A stretch of DNA of 12,536 nucleotides from Candidatus Delongbacteria bacterium (GTDB lineage Bacteria > UBA4055): positions 1 through 12,536 of the forward strand of contig JAKLPX010000189.1 of the NCBI GenBank assembly GCA_022013635.1, in the 5' to 3' direction. Both the position numbers and the translations under genes were made by a program. The notes beneath the pieces are model-generated. The model was not told where the DNA came from and did no database searches. It was given only the letters and a program-made list of their open reading frames with translations. Numbering within the stretch: position 1 is the stretch's first letter; every line of letters starts with the position of its first letter. This document shows positions 1 through 7,830 of this stretch, piece after piece.

Positions 1-616
1 AATATCTGAAGAAAAATACCGCGATGAATATGTTCAGTATTGAGAAAAGATATACCGTACCCGACATTCCTGTCATGCCGAGCAGCACAAATCCTGTCAG
101 CATTCCCCCCACTGCGCTGCCTAAAGTATCTGCAGCGTAGGTATTTCCCAAAGAATCCGAAACTTCATTACCGAGTTCAATATAGATCCTGCTGGCTGCC
201 GGCATGATCCCGCCTATAAAAAAAGCCGAGCCTAGAATACTTAAAAGTGAATAGGCATAGACAATTATCTCGGTGAAGACAGATATTTCTGTACCTGAGG
301 ATAAAATTCCGTACATATCCGGTATAAGCATCAGCAAATGATATGTAACTATATTTATTGCGGATAAGGCTAAAATTATAAATGTTAATATCTTTACCGG
401 ATGTTTAGATAAGGTTGTTCTTTTACCCCAGAAATAAGCTCCGATACCGAGTCCGCCCATAAAAGCGGAAATTACGATCGTGGAGGCATGGACTGTCGTT
501 CCAAGATAAAGCCCGAGTATCCGGTTCCATGTTACTTCGTAAGCCAGAAACGAAACGCTGGCCAAAAATACGACCAGCGTTAATATCATCCGTTCTATTT
601 TTATATCATGACTCAT
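1..616 (-). CDS. Spermidine-synthase-like membrane protein, N-terminal part (cut by window edge)
   Basis: Reading the minus strand from the ATG at 616 gives 205 open codons with no stop before the window edge, so only the N-terminus is present. It is strongly hydrophobic, with about six likely membrane segments (near residues 10-28, 40-64, 76-99, 114-135, 155-175 and 185-205). The stretch LGNTYAADTLGSAVGG (about residues 146-161) followed by a GF-LLG-TG segment is characteristic of the membrane half of bacterial spermine/spermidine-synthase-like proteins, in which a multi-helix membrane domain precedes a Rossmann-type aminopropyltransferase-like domain. That second domain would lie outside the window, so catalysis cannot be judged. 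Many such proteins are not proven polyamine synthases. The start codon overlaps the stop of the upstream carboxypeptidase by one base (TAATG), pointing to translational coupling. An MFS-like transporter without the enzyme domain is the main alternative. Confidence 0.72.
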   Translation of the reverse strand, partial: MSHDIKIERMILTLVVFLASVSFLAYEVTWNRILGLYLGTTVHASTIVISAFMGGLGIGAYFWGKRTTLSKHPVKILTFIILALSAINIVTYHLLMLIPDMYGILSSGTEISVFTEIIVYAYSLLSILGSAFFIGGIMPAASRIYIELGNEVSDSLGNTYAADTLGSAVGGMLTGFVLLGMTGMSGTVYLFSILNIFIAVFFFRY

Positions 617-3060
617 TATTTAGATAACTCGATCTTAACATTGTCGGCAGTGATATAATAAAAATATTTATTTCCGATAATAACATCTGTATCAATATAA
701 CTGTTAACCGAAGGCGTTGCAACTTCTACAAATCCTGAATATGGATCTACAGATCTGTAAACCCTATATAAAGTTGCGCCGGAAACAGCATCCCATGAAA
801 GGTTCACTTCAGACGCTGTCACTGACATAATCGCCATATTTCCGGGAACATCCGGTATCGTTATCGTTCCTGTTATCAGAATATCGTCCACATCCCAGTA
901 CCAGCCGTAAGAACCGGTATAATTCCATTTGAACTTAACCTCAGATTGACCGTCAGCAGCATTTATTGCCTGGCTGAATGAAGCCGGATTGCTTGTAGTG
1001 ACTGTCCAAGACTGGATCGGAGTCCAGGTTGATCCTCCGTTGATACTGTACGAAATGGTAGCCGAATCACTGGCGGAATACCAATTGAAATAATGCGTAA
1101 AAGACAATGTAACATCTTCTGCGTTCGACATATCTATTAAAGGTGTAACAAGATCAGAATTCTGAGAATTGCCGCTTCCATAAGCATCGCTGTTCAGATA
1201 AGCATAATTTCCTGCACCGGACAGTCCGCTTGAATGTGTCCCGAAGGTCCATACCTGACCGTTTCCCTGATTGTCTATTATCTGCCATGCGACAGGTAAA
1301 GATGCCGATGCGTTGAAATCCTCACTGAAAGGAAGTCCGAATGTTGGTAGTACCCCCGTCCCTGTTACAGCTATGCATTCCGTGGCGTGGGTGCTATCCG
1401 AAGATGTTATAGTAATATTACCGTTATAAGTTTGTACGGCAGTAGGTTCAAACAATAGATTAAATGTCTTGCTCGTATTAGGTAAAATGTAATAATCAAA
1501 TGTATTTCTCGCGTAATTTTGTGAATCTTTAGTTGCTTCAGATGCGGAATAACCTGTAATCGTCGTTATAGTTCCGACCATAATTTCTGTAGAATGGCTG
1601 TTTGTTATCTGGAATTGCTGTGTTCCGGAAGATCCAACGCTAATATTACCAAATGGTATTGAGCTTGTATTTAATGCAAAAGTACCCCCCTCAACTCCTT
1701 CAGGTATTAATTGAACATTTTTCAATGTTGCTGTTCTGAAAGATCCGGCAGGATCAGTAACAATTATATTATTGATGGTCTGGCTATAATATCCTGTAGC
1801 TGAAACAGTCATAGAATATGTTCCGGGTTTGAGAACTCTATAATAATCTCCTAGATCAGGATCTGTAAAGTAATCTTTGTTGATATCGGAAATTTGAATG
1901 GTTGCACTTAAAGGCAATCCGGTACTTGAATCAGTGACCGTTCCGTATATCCCTTTGTGAGCAGCTGAAAGTAGCCAGAACATTGAACTTCTATTATCTG
2001 CCCAGAATCCGGGAATGTACGAGTAGGAAGGCCACTTTGTTTCACTTATTTCCAAAGTGATTTCAAGATCGTTATAATATCTGTAATTCCAGTCCTGCAT
2101 TCCGCCTTGAACCATATACCATTCATTACCATTAGTTATCCCGTCGGTGAAGCTTGAACTGTTGAACATAGGCGTGTTTCTCTGAGAATAGTTATATGCC
2201 AGCCATGTAACATGCGGATCATCAGGGCAAGCTGCATAAGCGTAATTTGGAACACCGAAGTCAGTATCGTATTCATAATTTGCAACTAAAGCCCCACCAT
2301 GATAATTTGTGGAAAGAACAAAATTATGCTGATTACTGAAATTTATCATAGCAGCGATCTCAGGTTCTTCTCCTACAGGTGTATTCGGCTCATAAAGAGT
2401 TCCTTCGGGAAAATTGCGGTTAAGATCATAACCATTCGCGTTATATCTTGAATTGTTCACATTGCCGTCAGGATTCATTAATGGCATTACATAAAGTTCT
2501 GTATTGTTCACTATAAAGCGCATTGTGTCATTGTTCGCCTGATAGCCTCTAAGAATATTCTCGATCATGAACATTTCCATTTCCATGCCTGTCACTTCAT
2601 CGCCGTGCATAGTGGAGACGAATTTTAATTCCGGTTCGGCTTCCTCAACATTCACATTATCTGATATTTTTAAAACCCAGAGTGGTCTGCTTTGAACTGA
2701 AGTTCCGATCTGTAATCTTTTACAGATATCCGGCCATCTTGTCTGCCAGATATTCATTGAATCGCCAATAGCAGTATTATCTCTGTAGGATCCTTTATCT
2801 CTGATTTCGAGTGGTGTCCACTTAATCGAATATCCTGTGCTTTTAAGAAATTTGAACTGTTCCTCAGTCACATAGACAGTTACTTTTCCGTCAATTGGTT
2901 TACCTTTGCCTCCGAAGCTCGTTCTGTCAATATCGATATTATTTTCCTGAAGAAATTTTATATCATCAAGACTTGACACTTTAACTTCTGCGTATTGGTA
3001 CTTATTTCTTGCGGAAACAGCAATAGATGCAATCAGAATAATCAGAATCAGTTTATTCAT
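616..3060 (-). CDS. Secreted M14 zinc carboxypeptidase (carboxypeptidase D/N-like) with C-terminal accessory modules
   Basis: An 814-residue exported metallocarboxypeptidase expected to remove C-terminal residues from peptides outside the cytoplasm. A signal peptide covers residues 1-17 (hydrophobic core LILIILIASIAV, cleavage after VSA). Residues about 18-100 resemble a propeptide. The M14 domain (about 101-366) shows zinc ligands H152 and E155 in HGDE, H254 in NYHGG, substrate-carboxylate residues N214-R215 in DLNRNFP, and catalytic E337 in ITLEIS. The GGMQDWNY and TLEIS..K.P signatures are those of the M14B (carboxypeptidase D/E/N/M) group, as is the adjoining transthyretin-like domain (about 369-452). 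Then come an ASH/choice-of-anchor-D-like immunoglobulin domain (about 459-570), a cleaved-adhesin/MAM-like beta domain (about 576-732) and one FnIII domain (about 736-806). No Type IX sorting signal or membrane anchor is visible after the FnIII. GAAGG lies just upstream of the ATG. The family call is firm; the natural substrate is unknown. Confidence 0.93.
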   Translation of the reverse strand: MNKLILIILIASIAVSARNKYQYAEVKVSSLDDIKFLQENNIDIDRTSFGGKGKPIDGKVTVYVTEEQFKFLKSTGYSIKWTPLEIRDKGSYRDNTAIGDSMNIWQTRWPDICKRLQIGTSVQSRPLWVLKISDNVNVEEAEPELKFVSTMHGDEVTGMEMEMFMIENILRGYQANNDTMRFIVNNTELYVMPLMNPDGNVNNSRYNANGYDLNRNFPEGTLYEPNTPVGEEPEIAAMINFSNQHNFVLSTNYHGGALVANYEYDTDFGVPNYAYAACPDDPHVTWLAYNYSQRNTPMFNSSSFTDGITNGNEWYMVQGGMQDWNYRYYNDLEITLEISETKWPSYSYIPGFWADNRSSMFWLLSAAHKGIYGTVTDSSTGLPLSATIQISDINKDYFTDPDLGDYYRVLKPGTYSMTVSATGYYSQTINNIIVTDPAGSFRTATLKNVQLIPEGVEGGTFALNTSSIPFGNISVGSSGTQQFQITNSHSTEIMVGTITTITGYSASEATKDSQNYARNTFDYYILPNTSKTFNLLFEPTAVQTYNGNITITSSDSTHATECIAVTGTGVLPTFGLPFSEDFNASASLPVAWQIIDNQGNGQVWTFGTHSSGLSGAGNYAYLNSDAYGSGNSQNSDLVTPLIDMSNAEDVTLSFTHYFNWYSASDSATISYSINGGSTWTPIQSWTVTTSNPASFSQAINAADGQSEVKFKWNYTGSYGWYWDVDDILITGTITIPDVPGNMAIMSVTASEVNLSWDAVSGATLYRVYRSVDPYSGFVEVATPSVNSYIDTDVIIGNKYFYYITADNVKIELSK

Positions 3061-3073
3061 TAAAACCTTCGTT

Positions 3074-3784
3074 TTATCTTAATCTTTTTATATCTAAATA
3101 GATTTTTACCGCTTTATTGACGAATTCGGTCTTGTCAAGAGCATCGTTAAGATCTTTGCCTACGCTTATACAGCCATGTTTTTCAAGCAGAGTGATTTCT
3201 CTTTTTTTCAGCTCGTTTAAAACTGCGGCAGCCAATTCGGAAGAACCGGGTTTTTTAATTCCGATCAATCCTGCTCCGTCCGGTATGACCGTCTGAGCTT
3301 CCGTATGAATTGAAAAAAGCATTTTATTGACAGCTTCTTTTGTTTTAAAAGCAGTCAGATGCAATAATATTATTATATCGTCAGGATGACAATGCAGAAC
3401 TCCTTTTATATTTTTTCTTCTTTTTTGATATTCATTATGCAGCATTAAGTGCGCAAGTAACTCGGAACTCGGATTTTTATCAAGATTATTCGATTTGAAA
3501 TATCCCGTTCCGGTTTCATCAATAGTTATGATCGAACAGAAATCTTCGGTATTTTTTGAAGATATCTGCCTCATTCTGCTTCCGGAGGAAGTGATCACAA
3601 TTGTTTTCCCGATAAGATTTTCAAACATGTCAGTGAGTTCATATTTGTCGGTTTTATTGTAAGGGATCTTATCGTCAATTATTACGCTCATATTTCCTGC
3701 GTAAGCCTCTCCCCAACCGTGCGCATAAATCACTCCGGCAACTTCTTTGATTTCTTGTAAAGCTTTTTCAAGTTCGCTACTCAT
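3074..3784 (-). CDS. Class II aldolase/adducin family protein, RhaD (rhamnulose-1-phosphate aldolase)-like
   Basis: This 236-residue cytoplasmic protein has the zinc site of class II sugar-phosphate aldolases: H131 and H133 in LHCHPDD and H203 in EKHG, with E108 in PSSE as the likely catalytic acid. The N-terminal GWGEAYAGNMSV (residues 23-34) and the phosphate-binding-like TSSGSRMRQI (65-74) resemble L-rhamnulose-1-phosphate aldolases more than fuculose-phosphate aldolases or ribulose-5-phosphate epimerases. The protein is somewhat shorter than E. coli RhaD (about 274 residues). RhaD cleaves rhamnulose 1-phosphate to dihydroxyacetone phosphate and lactaldehyde, but no rhamnose kinase, isomerase or transporter lies nearby, so the substrate is unproven. 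An in-frame TAA lies about 10 codons upstream of the ATG and no other start lies between them, so the start is well supported. A weak GGGGTG precedes it. It sits 13 nt upstream of the carboxypeptidase gene, probably in one transcript. Confidence 0.8.
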   Translation of the reverse strand: MSSELEKALQEIKEVAGVIYAHGWGEAYAGNMSVIIDDKIPYNKTDKYELTDMFENLIGKTIVITSSGSRMRQISSKNTEDFCSIITIDETGTGYFKSNNLDKNPSSELLAHLMLHNEYQKRRKNIKGVLHCHPDDIIILLHLTAFKTKEAVNKMLFSIHTEAQTVIPDGAGLIGIKKPGSSELAAAVLNELKKREITLLEKHGCISVGKDLNDALDKTEFVNKAVKIYLDIKRLR

Positions 3785-3845
3785 TTGGGCACACCCCGTA
3801 TTTTAATTCTGAAGGCGTAAGGAGCGCAGGAGTATATCTGTTCAT
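3777..3845 (-). CDS. Possible 22-residue small ORF between ilvE and the aldolase gene
   Basis: An ATG four bases after the ilvE stop opens a 22-codon frame (starts MNRYTPALL, ends GVCPNE) that stops with TAG inside the aldolase gene, overlapping its start by 8 nt. It fills the ilvE-aldolase gap almost exactly, which could allow translational re-initiation and coupling. It has no convincing Shine-Dalgarno site of its own and matches no family I recognise. It may be a chance frame, or the remnant of the start of a lost gene. Confidence 0.2.
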   Translation of the reverse strand: MNRYTPALLTPSELKYGVCPNE

Positions 3846-3849
3846 TAAT

Positions 3850-4869
3850 TTATACTTCGACTACCCATCCGATAGGCGCTTTTATATCGCCATACTGAAT
3901 TCCGGTTAATGTATCGTAAAGTTTTCGCGTAATCGGACCGACTTCAGTTTCGGAATGGAAGACATGATATTTCCCTTTATGCATGATTCCGCCGATTGGA
4001 GAAATTACAGCCGCAGTTCCGCATGCTCCCGCTTCTTTAAATTCGTCTAATTTGTCAATGCGAACATCTCTTTCTTCGGTCTTTAAACCTAAGTATTCTT
4101 TTGCAACATGAAGCAATGAATATTTTGTGATAGAAGGGAGAATGGAAGGCGATTTGGGGGTTACAAAGACATTATCATGAGTAATTCCGAAGAAATTTGC
4201 CGCTCCGACTTCTTCTATCTTGGTATGAGTTTTAGGATCTAAATAAATACAATCCGCATAACCTGCTTTTACCGCTTCTTCATGCGGAAGCAGACTGCCG
4301 GTATAATTCCCGCCGACTTTAACAGCACCTGTTCCGTTAGGAGCCGCTCTGTCGTAATCTGTTGTAGTAACATTAACAGGAACAAGACCGCCTTTAAAAT
4401 ACGGTCCTACTGGAGAGCAAAATATTGAGAAAATATATTCGGGAGCTGGACGGACACCGAGGTTATCTCCCGTTCCGATTTCAAATGGCCTTAAATAAAG
4501 ACTTGCGCCCGTTCCGTAAGGAGGAACAAATTTTTCATTCGCTCTTACTACTTTTTTACAGGCCTCAATAAATCTTTCCACAGGGAATTCGGTCATTAGA
4601 ACTCTCTGACAGCTTTTAACCATTCTTTTTGCGTTTTCATCCGGTCTGAAAAGCAAAAGCCTGCCGTTTTTGGCAGTATAGGCCTTCATTCCTTCAAAGC
4701 AACATTGTCCGTAATGAAAAACCGTTGAAGATTCGCTTATTGTTATCGTATTGTCTTCTATGAGCTTTCCTTCGTCCCATTTACCGTCTTTCCAGTGGGA
4801 TATATATCGTTTATCGGTTTTGATGTAAGTAAATCCCAGCTTGTCCCACTCAATTTTTGCCTTTTCCAT
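3850..4869 (-). CDS. ilvE: Branched-chain amino acid aminotransferase
   Basis: A 339-residue PLP-dependent fold-type IV enzyme that interconverts Leu, Ile and Val with their 2-oxo acids, using 2-oxoglutarate/glutamate. It is the last step of branched-chain synthesis or the first of breakdown. Diagnostic features are [15 protein letters not shown] (residues 50-64), [10 protein letters not shown] (125-134), the PLP lysine K184 in AVKVGGNY, and EEVGAANFF (219-227) carrying the cofactor-ring glutamate, then [12 protein letters not shown] (284-295). The length and the long N-terminal segment match the eukaryote-like/IlvE-II subgroup (about 340-360 residues) better than the 300-residue E. coli type. 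A strong AAGGAG lies 5 nt before the ATG, confirming the start. It lies 54 nt downstream of another aminotransferase gene; the pair may serve linked transamination steps. No ilvBN, ilvC, ilvD or leu genes are in view. Confidence 0.95.
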   Translation of the reverse strand: MEKAKIEWDKLGFTYIKTDKRYISHWKDGKWDEGKLIEDNTITISESSTVFHYGQCCFEGMKAYTAKNGRLLLFRPDENAKRMVKSCQRVLMTEFPVERFIEACKKVVRANEKFVPPYGTGASLYLRPFEIGTGDNLGVRPAPEYIFSIFCSPVGPYFKGGLVPVNVTTTDYDRAAPNGTGAVKVGGNYTGSLLPHEEAVKAGYADCIYLDPKTHTKIEEVGAANFFGITHDNVFVTPKSPSILPSITKYSLLHVAKEYLGLKTEERDVRIDKLDEFKEAGACGTAAVISPIGGIMHKGKYHVFHSETEVGPITRKLYDTLTGIQYGDIKAPIGWVVEV

Positions 4870-4923
4870 TTTCAGCTCCTTCTATTAAATATTATTTTAA
4901 ACATAAAACAGATAGACTTATTC

Positions 4924-6138
4924 TTACATTTTATTCATCAATTCCTTTATGGCTTTTGCCAATCTTTTAACACCCTCAACGATTTCTTCTTTTGACGCAA
5001 AAGAAAAGTTTATCCGCATTGTATTCTTGCCGCTTTCGTCACAGTGAAATGCTTTTCCGATTACAAAAGCCACATCATTTTTTATTGCAATCAAAAACAG
5101 ATCTTCGGCATCCATTGCCTCAGGCAGAGTTACAAATAAGAATAATCCGCCCTCGGGATTAGTCCATGTAACTCCTTCCGGAAGATAATCCTCAAATGCT
5201 TTCATCATCACTTCTTTCTTTTCTTTATACATTGAAATAATGTTTTTCAGATTTTTTTCAAAATATCCTTTTTCAATATATTTTGCGGCAATTTTTTGAA
5301 CAAATGCTGAAGTGCAGAGATCTGCGGATTGTTTTGCCATAACGACCTTATCAATCAGATTTTCGTGTCCGATTATCCAACCAAGCCTGAAACCCGGAAC
5401 GAATATTTTTGAAAAAGTACCTAATAATACGACCCTTCCTTCATCTGCAAGCTGATAAATCGTTTTCTGATCCTCACCTTCAAATCTTAATTCTCTGTAA
5501 GGGCTGTCCTCTACGATCAGAACATTGTATTTTTTAGCGATCTCTATTATTTCAATTCTTCTCCATTCAGGCATTGTTACGCCGGCGGGATTTTGAAAAT
5601 CCGGTATAATGTAAATAAATTTCGGTTTTTCGCCTACCATTTTTAGAATTTTCAATTCTTCTTCAAGCTTATCGGATCTCATTCCGAATTTGTCATGCTT
5701 AACGCCTATCATATTTGCGCCGTAATTATGGAACGATGATATTCCGCCGAGGTAAGACGGAAGTCCGACAATTACTTTATCACCCGGGTCAATTAATACT
5801 TTAGGAATTAAGTCTAACGCCTGCTGAGATGAAGTTGTTATTATCAGATTATTAAATGTTATTTTCAATCCCTGTCTGACATATCTCTCCGTGAGGATTT
5901 TTCTGAGCTGCGAATCGCCCTCTGTTGCCGAATACTGCAAAGCGGACGGTCCGTCATTGTCAAGCACTTCGCAGGTGATTTCTTTCAGTTCTTCGATAGG
6001 AAAAGTTAAAGGCGAAGGTAAGCCTCCGGCAAATGAAATCAGTCCGGGCTTGTTGGTTAATTTGAGTAATTCTCTGATTGCAGACCTTTTCATTCTTTTT
6101 GAGCTTTCGGATAATAGCTTTTCAAAATCTTTTAACAT
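4924..6138 (-). CDS. PLP-dependent class I/II aminotransferase (LysN/2-aminoadipate aminotransferase-like)
   Basis: A fold-type I aminotransferase of 404 residues from the ATG at 6138. PLP is held by K244 in GTFSKIFVPGFRLGW, with N183 and P184 (QNPAG), D211 and Y214 (VEDSPYREL) and R251. The C-terminal carboxylate-binding arginine is R375 in NTMRINFSF. The N-terminal ISFAGGLPSP motif and the ALQYSATEG segment place it with 2-aminoadipate/aromatic and broad-specificity aminotransferases related to LysN and the MocR C-terminal domain; there is no fused helix-turn-helix. A frame-compatible GTG nine codons earlier (6165) is rejected as the start because it lacks a ribosome site and falls in a promoter-like element, whereas GAGGAA sits 4 nt before the chosen ATG. 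The exact amino donor cannot be read from sequence. Its position next to ilvE hints at a role with branched-chain, aromatic or lysine-pathway oxo acids. Confidence 0.9.
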   Translation of the reverse strand: MLKDFEKLLSESSKRMKRSAIRELLKLTNKPGLISFAGGLPSPLTFPIEELKEITCEVLDNDGPSALQYSATEGDSQLRKILTERYVRQGLKITFNNLIITTSSQQALDLIPKVLIDPGDKVIVGLPSYLGGISSFHNYGANMIGVKHDKFGMRSDKLEEELKILKMVGEKPKFIYIIPDFQNPAGVTMPEWRRIEIIEIAKKYNVLIVEDSPYRELRFEGEDQKTIYQLADEGRVVLLGTFSKIFVPGFRLGWIIGHENLIDKVVMAKQSADLCTSAFVQKIAAKYIEKGYFEKNLKNIISMYKEKKEVMMKAFEDYLPEGVTWTNPEGGLFLFVTLPEAMDAEDLFLIAIKNDVAFVIGKAFHCDESGKNTMRINFSFASKEEIVEGVKRLAKAIKELMNKM

Positions 6139-6142
6139 TTTA

Positions 6143-6148
6143 TTCCTC
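6143..6148 (-). promoter_or_regulatory. Ribosome-binding site deciding the aminotransferase start
   Basis: On the minus strand GAGGAA is followed by TAAA and then the ATG at 6138. The alternative GTG at 6165 has only pyrimidine-rich sequence ahead of it, so this site fixes the start at 6138. Confidence 0.7.
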
Positions 6149-6164
6149 GCTTTTGTTTTCAACA

Positions 6165-6192
6165 CTTATAAAGAAAGGAACTACATGAGCAA
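6165..6192 (-). promoter_or_regulatory. Weak sigma-70-like internal promoter before the aminotransferase gene
   Basis: TTGCTC (6187-6192) and TATAAG (6165-6170, five of six bases of the -10 consensus) are separated by 16 nt on the minus strand. They lie in the 69-nt gap after rsmA. This would allow the aminotransferase and downstream genes to be transcribed apart from the permease and rsmA. The -35 box is poor, so this is tentative. Confidence 0.3.
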
Positions 6193-6207
6193 AGTCAAAT
6201 TAATTTT

Positions 6208-7011
6208 TTACTTATTAAATAATTCGTTTGATAGATTAATAAAATCGTTAACGCTTAGATTTTCAGGTCTTTTTGTGATCTCGACAGACTTGATAGATTC
6301 TAAGTCATCGGTAAAGTTTTTAAGTGTATTTCTCAGCATTTTTCTTCTATTCAGAAAAGTTGTTTTTACAAGAGTTCTGAAAAACTTCATATCCTTGACT
6401 TTATTTAAATTCTCATTCCCGACAGAAAAATTAAATCTGATTATTGAAGAAATAACTTTCGGTTTCGGGAAAAAAGCTTCTGGCGGTATATCGAATAATA
6501 TTTCAGGCTCGCAGAAAAATCTTGTAAATATGCTGAGAATTCCATAATCTTTTGTATTAATGCTTGCGACGATCCTTTCAGCCACTTCTTTCTGAACCAT
6601 AATTGTCAGTGATTCGATCTTCTTTGAATTCTTATTTACTTCTGAAGCCAGTTCCATTACCTTGAAAATTATCGGGCTTGTAACATGATAAGGCAGATTT
6701 CCGACGATCTTTATGTTCTCTTCGGCGATATTTTTTTCAAGATCGAATTTTAAAAAATCTTCGTTGAAAAGTATAAAATTCTCATTCTTTACCTTGTCGA
6801 ATAAATTTTCTATCAGTCTCTGATCTATTTCTACGGCGTACAGTTTTTTTACATGTTTTACTATGCGGGTCGTCAACGCACCTCCGCCCGGACCGATCTC
6901 CAGAAAAACATCGCTTTCTCTCATATTGAACGATTCGATTATTTTGGATATATAGAATTCGTCTTTCAGAAAGTTTTGACCGAGTGATTTTTTCATTTTA
7001 AGATAAGACAT
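6208..7011 (-). CDS. rsmA: 16S rRNA (adenine(1518)-N6/adenine(1519)-N6)-dimethyltransferase RsmA (KsgA)
   Basis: A 267-residue cytoplasmic enzyme that uses S-adenosylmethionine to dimethylate two adjacent adenines in the 3' hairpin of 16S rRNA late in small-subunit assembly. Family signatures appear in order: KSLGQNFL (residues 8-15), the SAM-binding FLEIGPGGGALT (36-47), VEID (60-63, ribose-binding acid), the NEDFL adenine-side motif (83-87), the catalytic NLPY (105-108) and the C-terminal IPPEAFFPKPKVISSIIRF region. Length is normal for KsgA. The start is supported by AAGGAT, which overlaps the TAA of the upstream permease gene (7-nt gap), so the two are probably translationally coupled. 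Nothing appears broken. Neighbours typical of other bacteria (pdxA, apaG) are absent. Confidence 0.97.
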   Translation of the reverse strand: MSYLKMKKSLGQNFLKDEFYISKIIESFNMRESDVFLEIGPGGGALTTRIVKHVKKLYAVEIDQRLIENLFDKVKNENFILFNEDFLKFDLEKNIAEENIKIVGNLPYHVTSPIIFKVMELASEVNKNSKKIESLTIMVQKEVAERIVASINTKDYGILSIFTRFFCEPEILFDIPPEAFFPKPKVISSIIRFNFSVGNENLNKVKDMKFFRTLVKTTFLNRRKMLRNTLKNFTDDLESIKSVEITKRPENLSVNDFINLSNELFNK

Positions 7012-7014
7012 AAA

Positions 7015-7021
7015 ATCCTTA
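7015..7021 (-). promoter_or_regulatory. RsmA ribosome-binding site overlapping the permease stop codon
   Basis: On the minus strand TAAGGAT combines the permease stop (TAA) with an AAGGAT Shine-Dalgarno placed 3 nt before the rsmA ATG. Ribosomes ending on the permease could re-initiate directly on rsmA. Confidence 0.55.
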
Positions 7022-7774
7022 ATAATGTTTGTAAAATAATGAAATTATAATTATAACTACGATCGTGTAAAAGAACGGTTTAATGAACTTCACCCCGTTC
7101 TTAATTACCAGACCAGAACCGATCTTCGCGCCTAAAACTTCTCCAATCCCCATTGCCAGACCGGGTAAAAATAAGACCTTTTCCCCGATGACGAAAAACA
7201 ATAAGGCGGTAATATTACTCGTAACATTCATAACCTTTGTATAAGCTGTAGCCGAAACCATTTCCTGACCAAGGAAGAACACGATCAGGATCACCCAGAA
7301 CGCGCCCGTACCGGGACCGAAATATCCGTCATAAAAACCGATCGCAAGACCGAATATCATATAGAACCACTTGGCACTCATCCGCTTTTCTCTCTCAATC
7401 TCCCCCGCTTTCGGTGAAACCAGAAGATAGATCAGTACTCCTGTAAGAAGGAACGGAATCAGCTTCATCAGAAAATCATTACTCGTGAACTGAACGGCCA
7501 CCGTACCGATACTTGCACCGATGAAAGTAAAAATGATCCCTCGCAAGGCTATCCTCAAATCAGCCTTGCCGTTCTTAACATAATTATAAGAGGATGTAAT
7601 ACTTCCGAAAGTTGACTGGAATTTATTCGTTCCCAAAGCCATCTGGGGAGGAAGACCCGCAAGCAAAAGAACAGGCACAGTAATCAAACCTCCTCCTCCG
7701 GCAATAGAATCAATAAAACCTGCGGCAGTTCCGGCTATGAAAAGAAGAATATATGTCAGAACGGATAATTCCAT
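7019..7774 (-). CDS. TSUP family (TauE/SafE) integral membrane anion permease
   Basis: A 251-residue polytopic inner-membrane protein with about eight hydrophobic segments arranged as two similar halves, the usual architecture of the TauE/SafE (TSUP) family. The N-terminal half carries GFIDSIAGGGGLITVPVLL (19-37) followed by LGTNKFQSTFG (47-57). The second half has the matching GFYDGYFGPGTGAFW (146-160) and the AYTKVMNVTSN segment (177-187). Family members export or import sulfite, sulfoacetate, sulfonates and related anions; the substrate here cannot be told. It is the first gene of the minus-strand run, with GAGGGGAA immediately before the ATG and a likely promoter about 25 nt upstream, so the leader would be very short. 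No sulfur-metabolism gene is nearby, and its pairing with rsmA is probably only transcriptional. Confidence 0.92.
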   Translation of the reverse strand: MELSVLTYILLFIAGTAAGFIDSIAGGGGLITVPVLLLAGLPPQMALGTNKFQSTFGSITSSYNYVKNGKADLRIALRGIIFTFIGASIGTVAVQFTSNDFLMKLIPFLLTGVLIYLLVSPKAGEIEREKRMSAKWFYMIFGLAIGFYDGYFGPGTGAFWVILIVFFLGQEMVSATAYTKVMNVTSNITALLFFVIGEKVLFLPGLAMGIGEVLGAKIGSGLVIKNGVKFIKPFFYTIVVIIIISLFYKHY

Positions 7775-7798
7775 TTCCCCTCATTAAAAGTTCGCGTA

Positions 7799-7827
7799 AA
7801 TATAATATAAAAAAGCGAAATTGGGAA
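7799..7827 (-). promoter_or_regulatory. Likely promoter of the minus-strand operon
   Basis: TTCCCA (7822-7827) and TATATT (7799-7804) lie 17 nt apart on the minus strand, with four of six and five of six consensus bases. A second overlapping TATATT sits at 7804-7809. The predicted transcript would begin about 15-20 nt before the permease ATG, leaving room for its Shine-Dalgarno site. Confidence 0.45.
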
Positions 7828-7830
7828 ATA

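Noticed and set aside
4795..4995. 66-codon plus-strand open frame
   Set aside because: It is antisense to the ilvE start and the aminotransferase end; Phe/Leu-rich shadow of A+T-rich codons.
5891..6547. 218-codon plus-strand open frame
   Set aside because: It lies across the aminotransferase N-terminus and the RsmA C-terminus, both strongly supported on the other strand, and its protein is low-complexity Ser/Phe/Leu-rich without family features.
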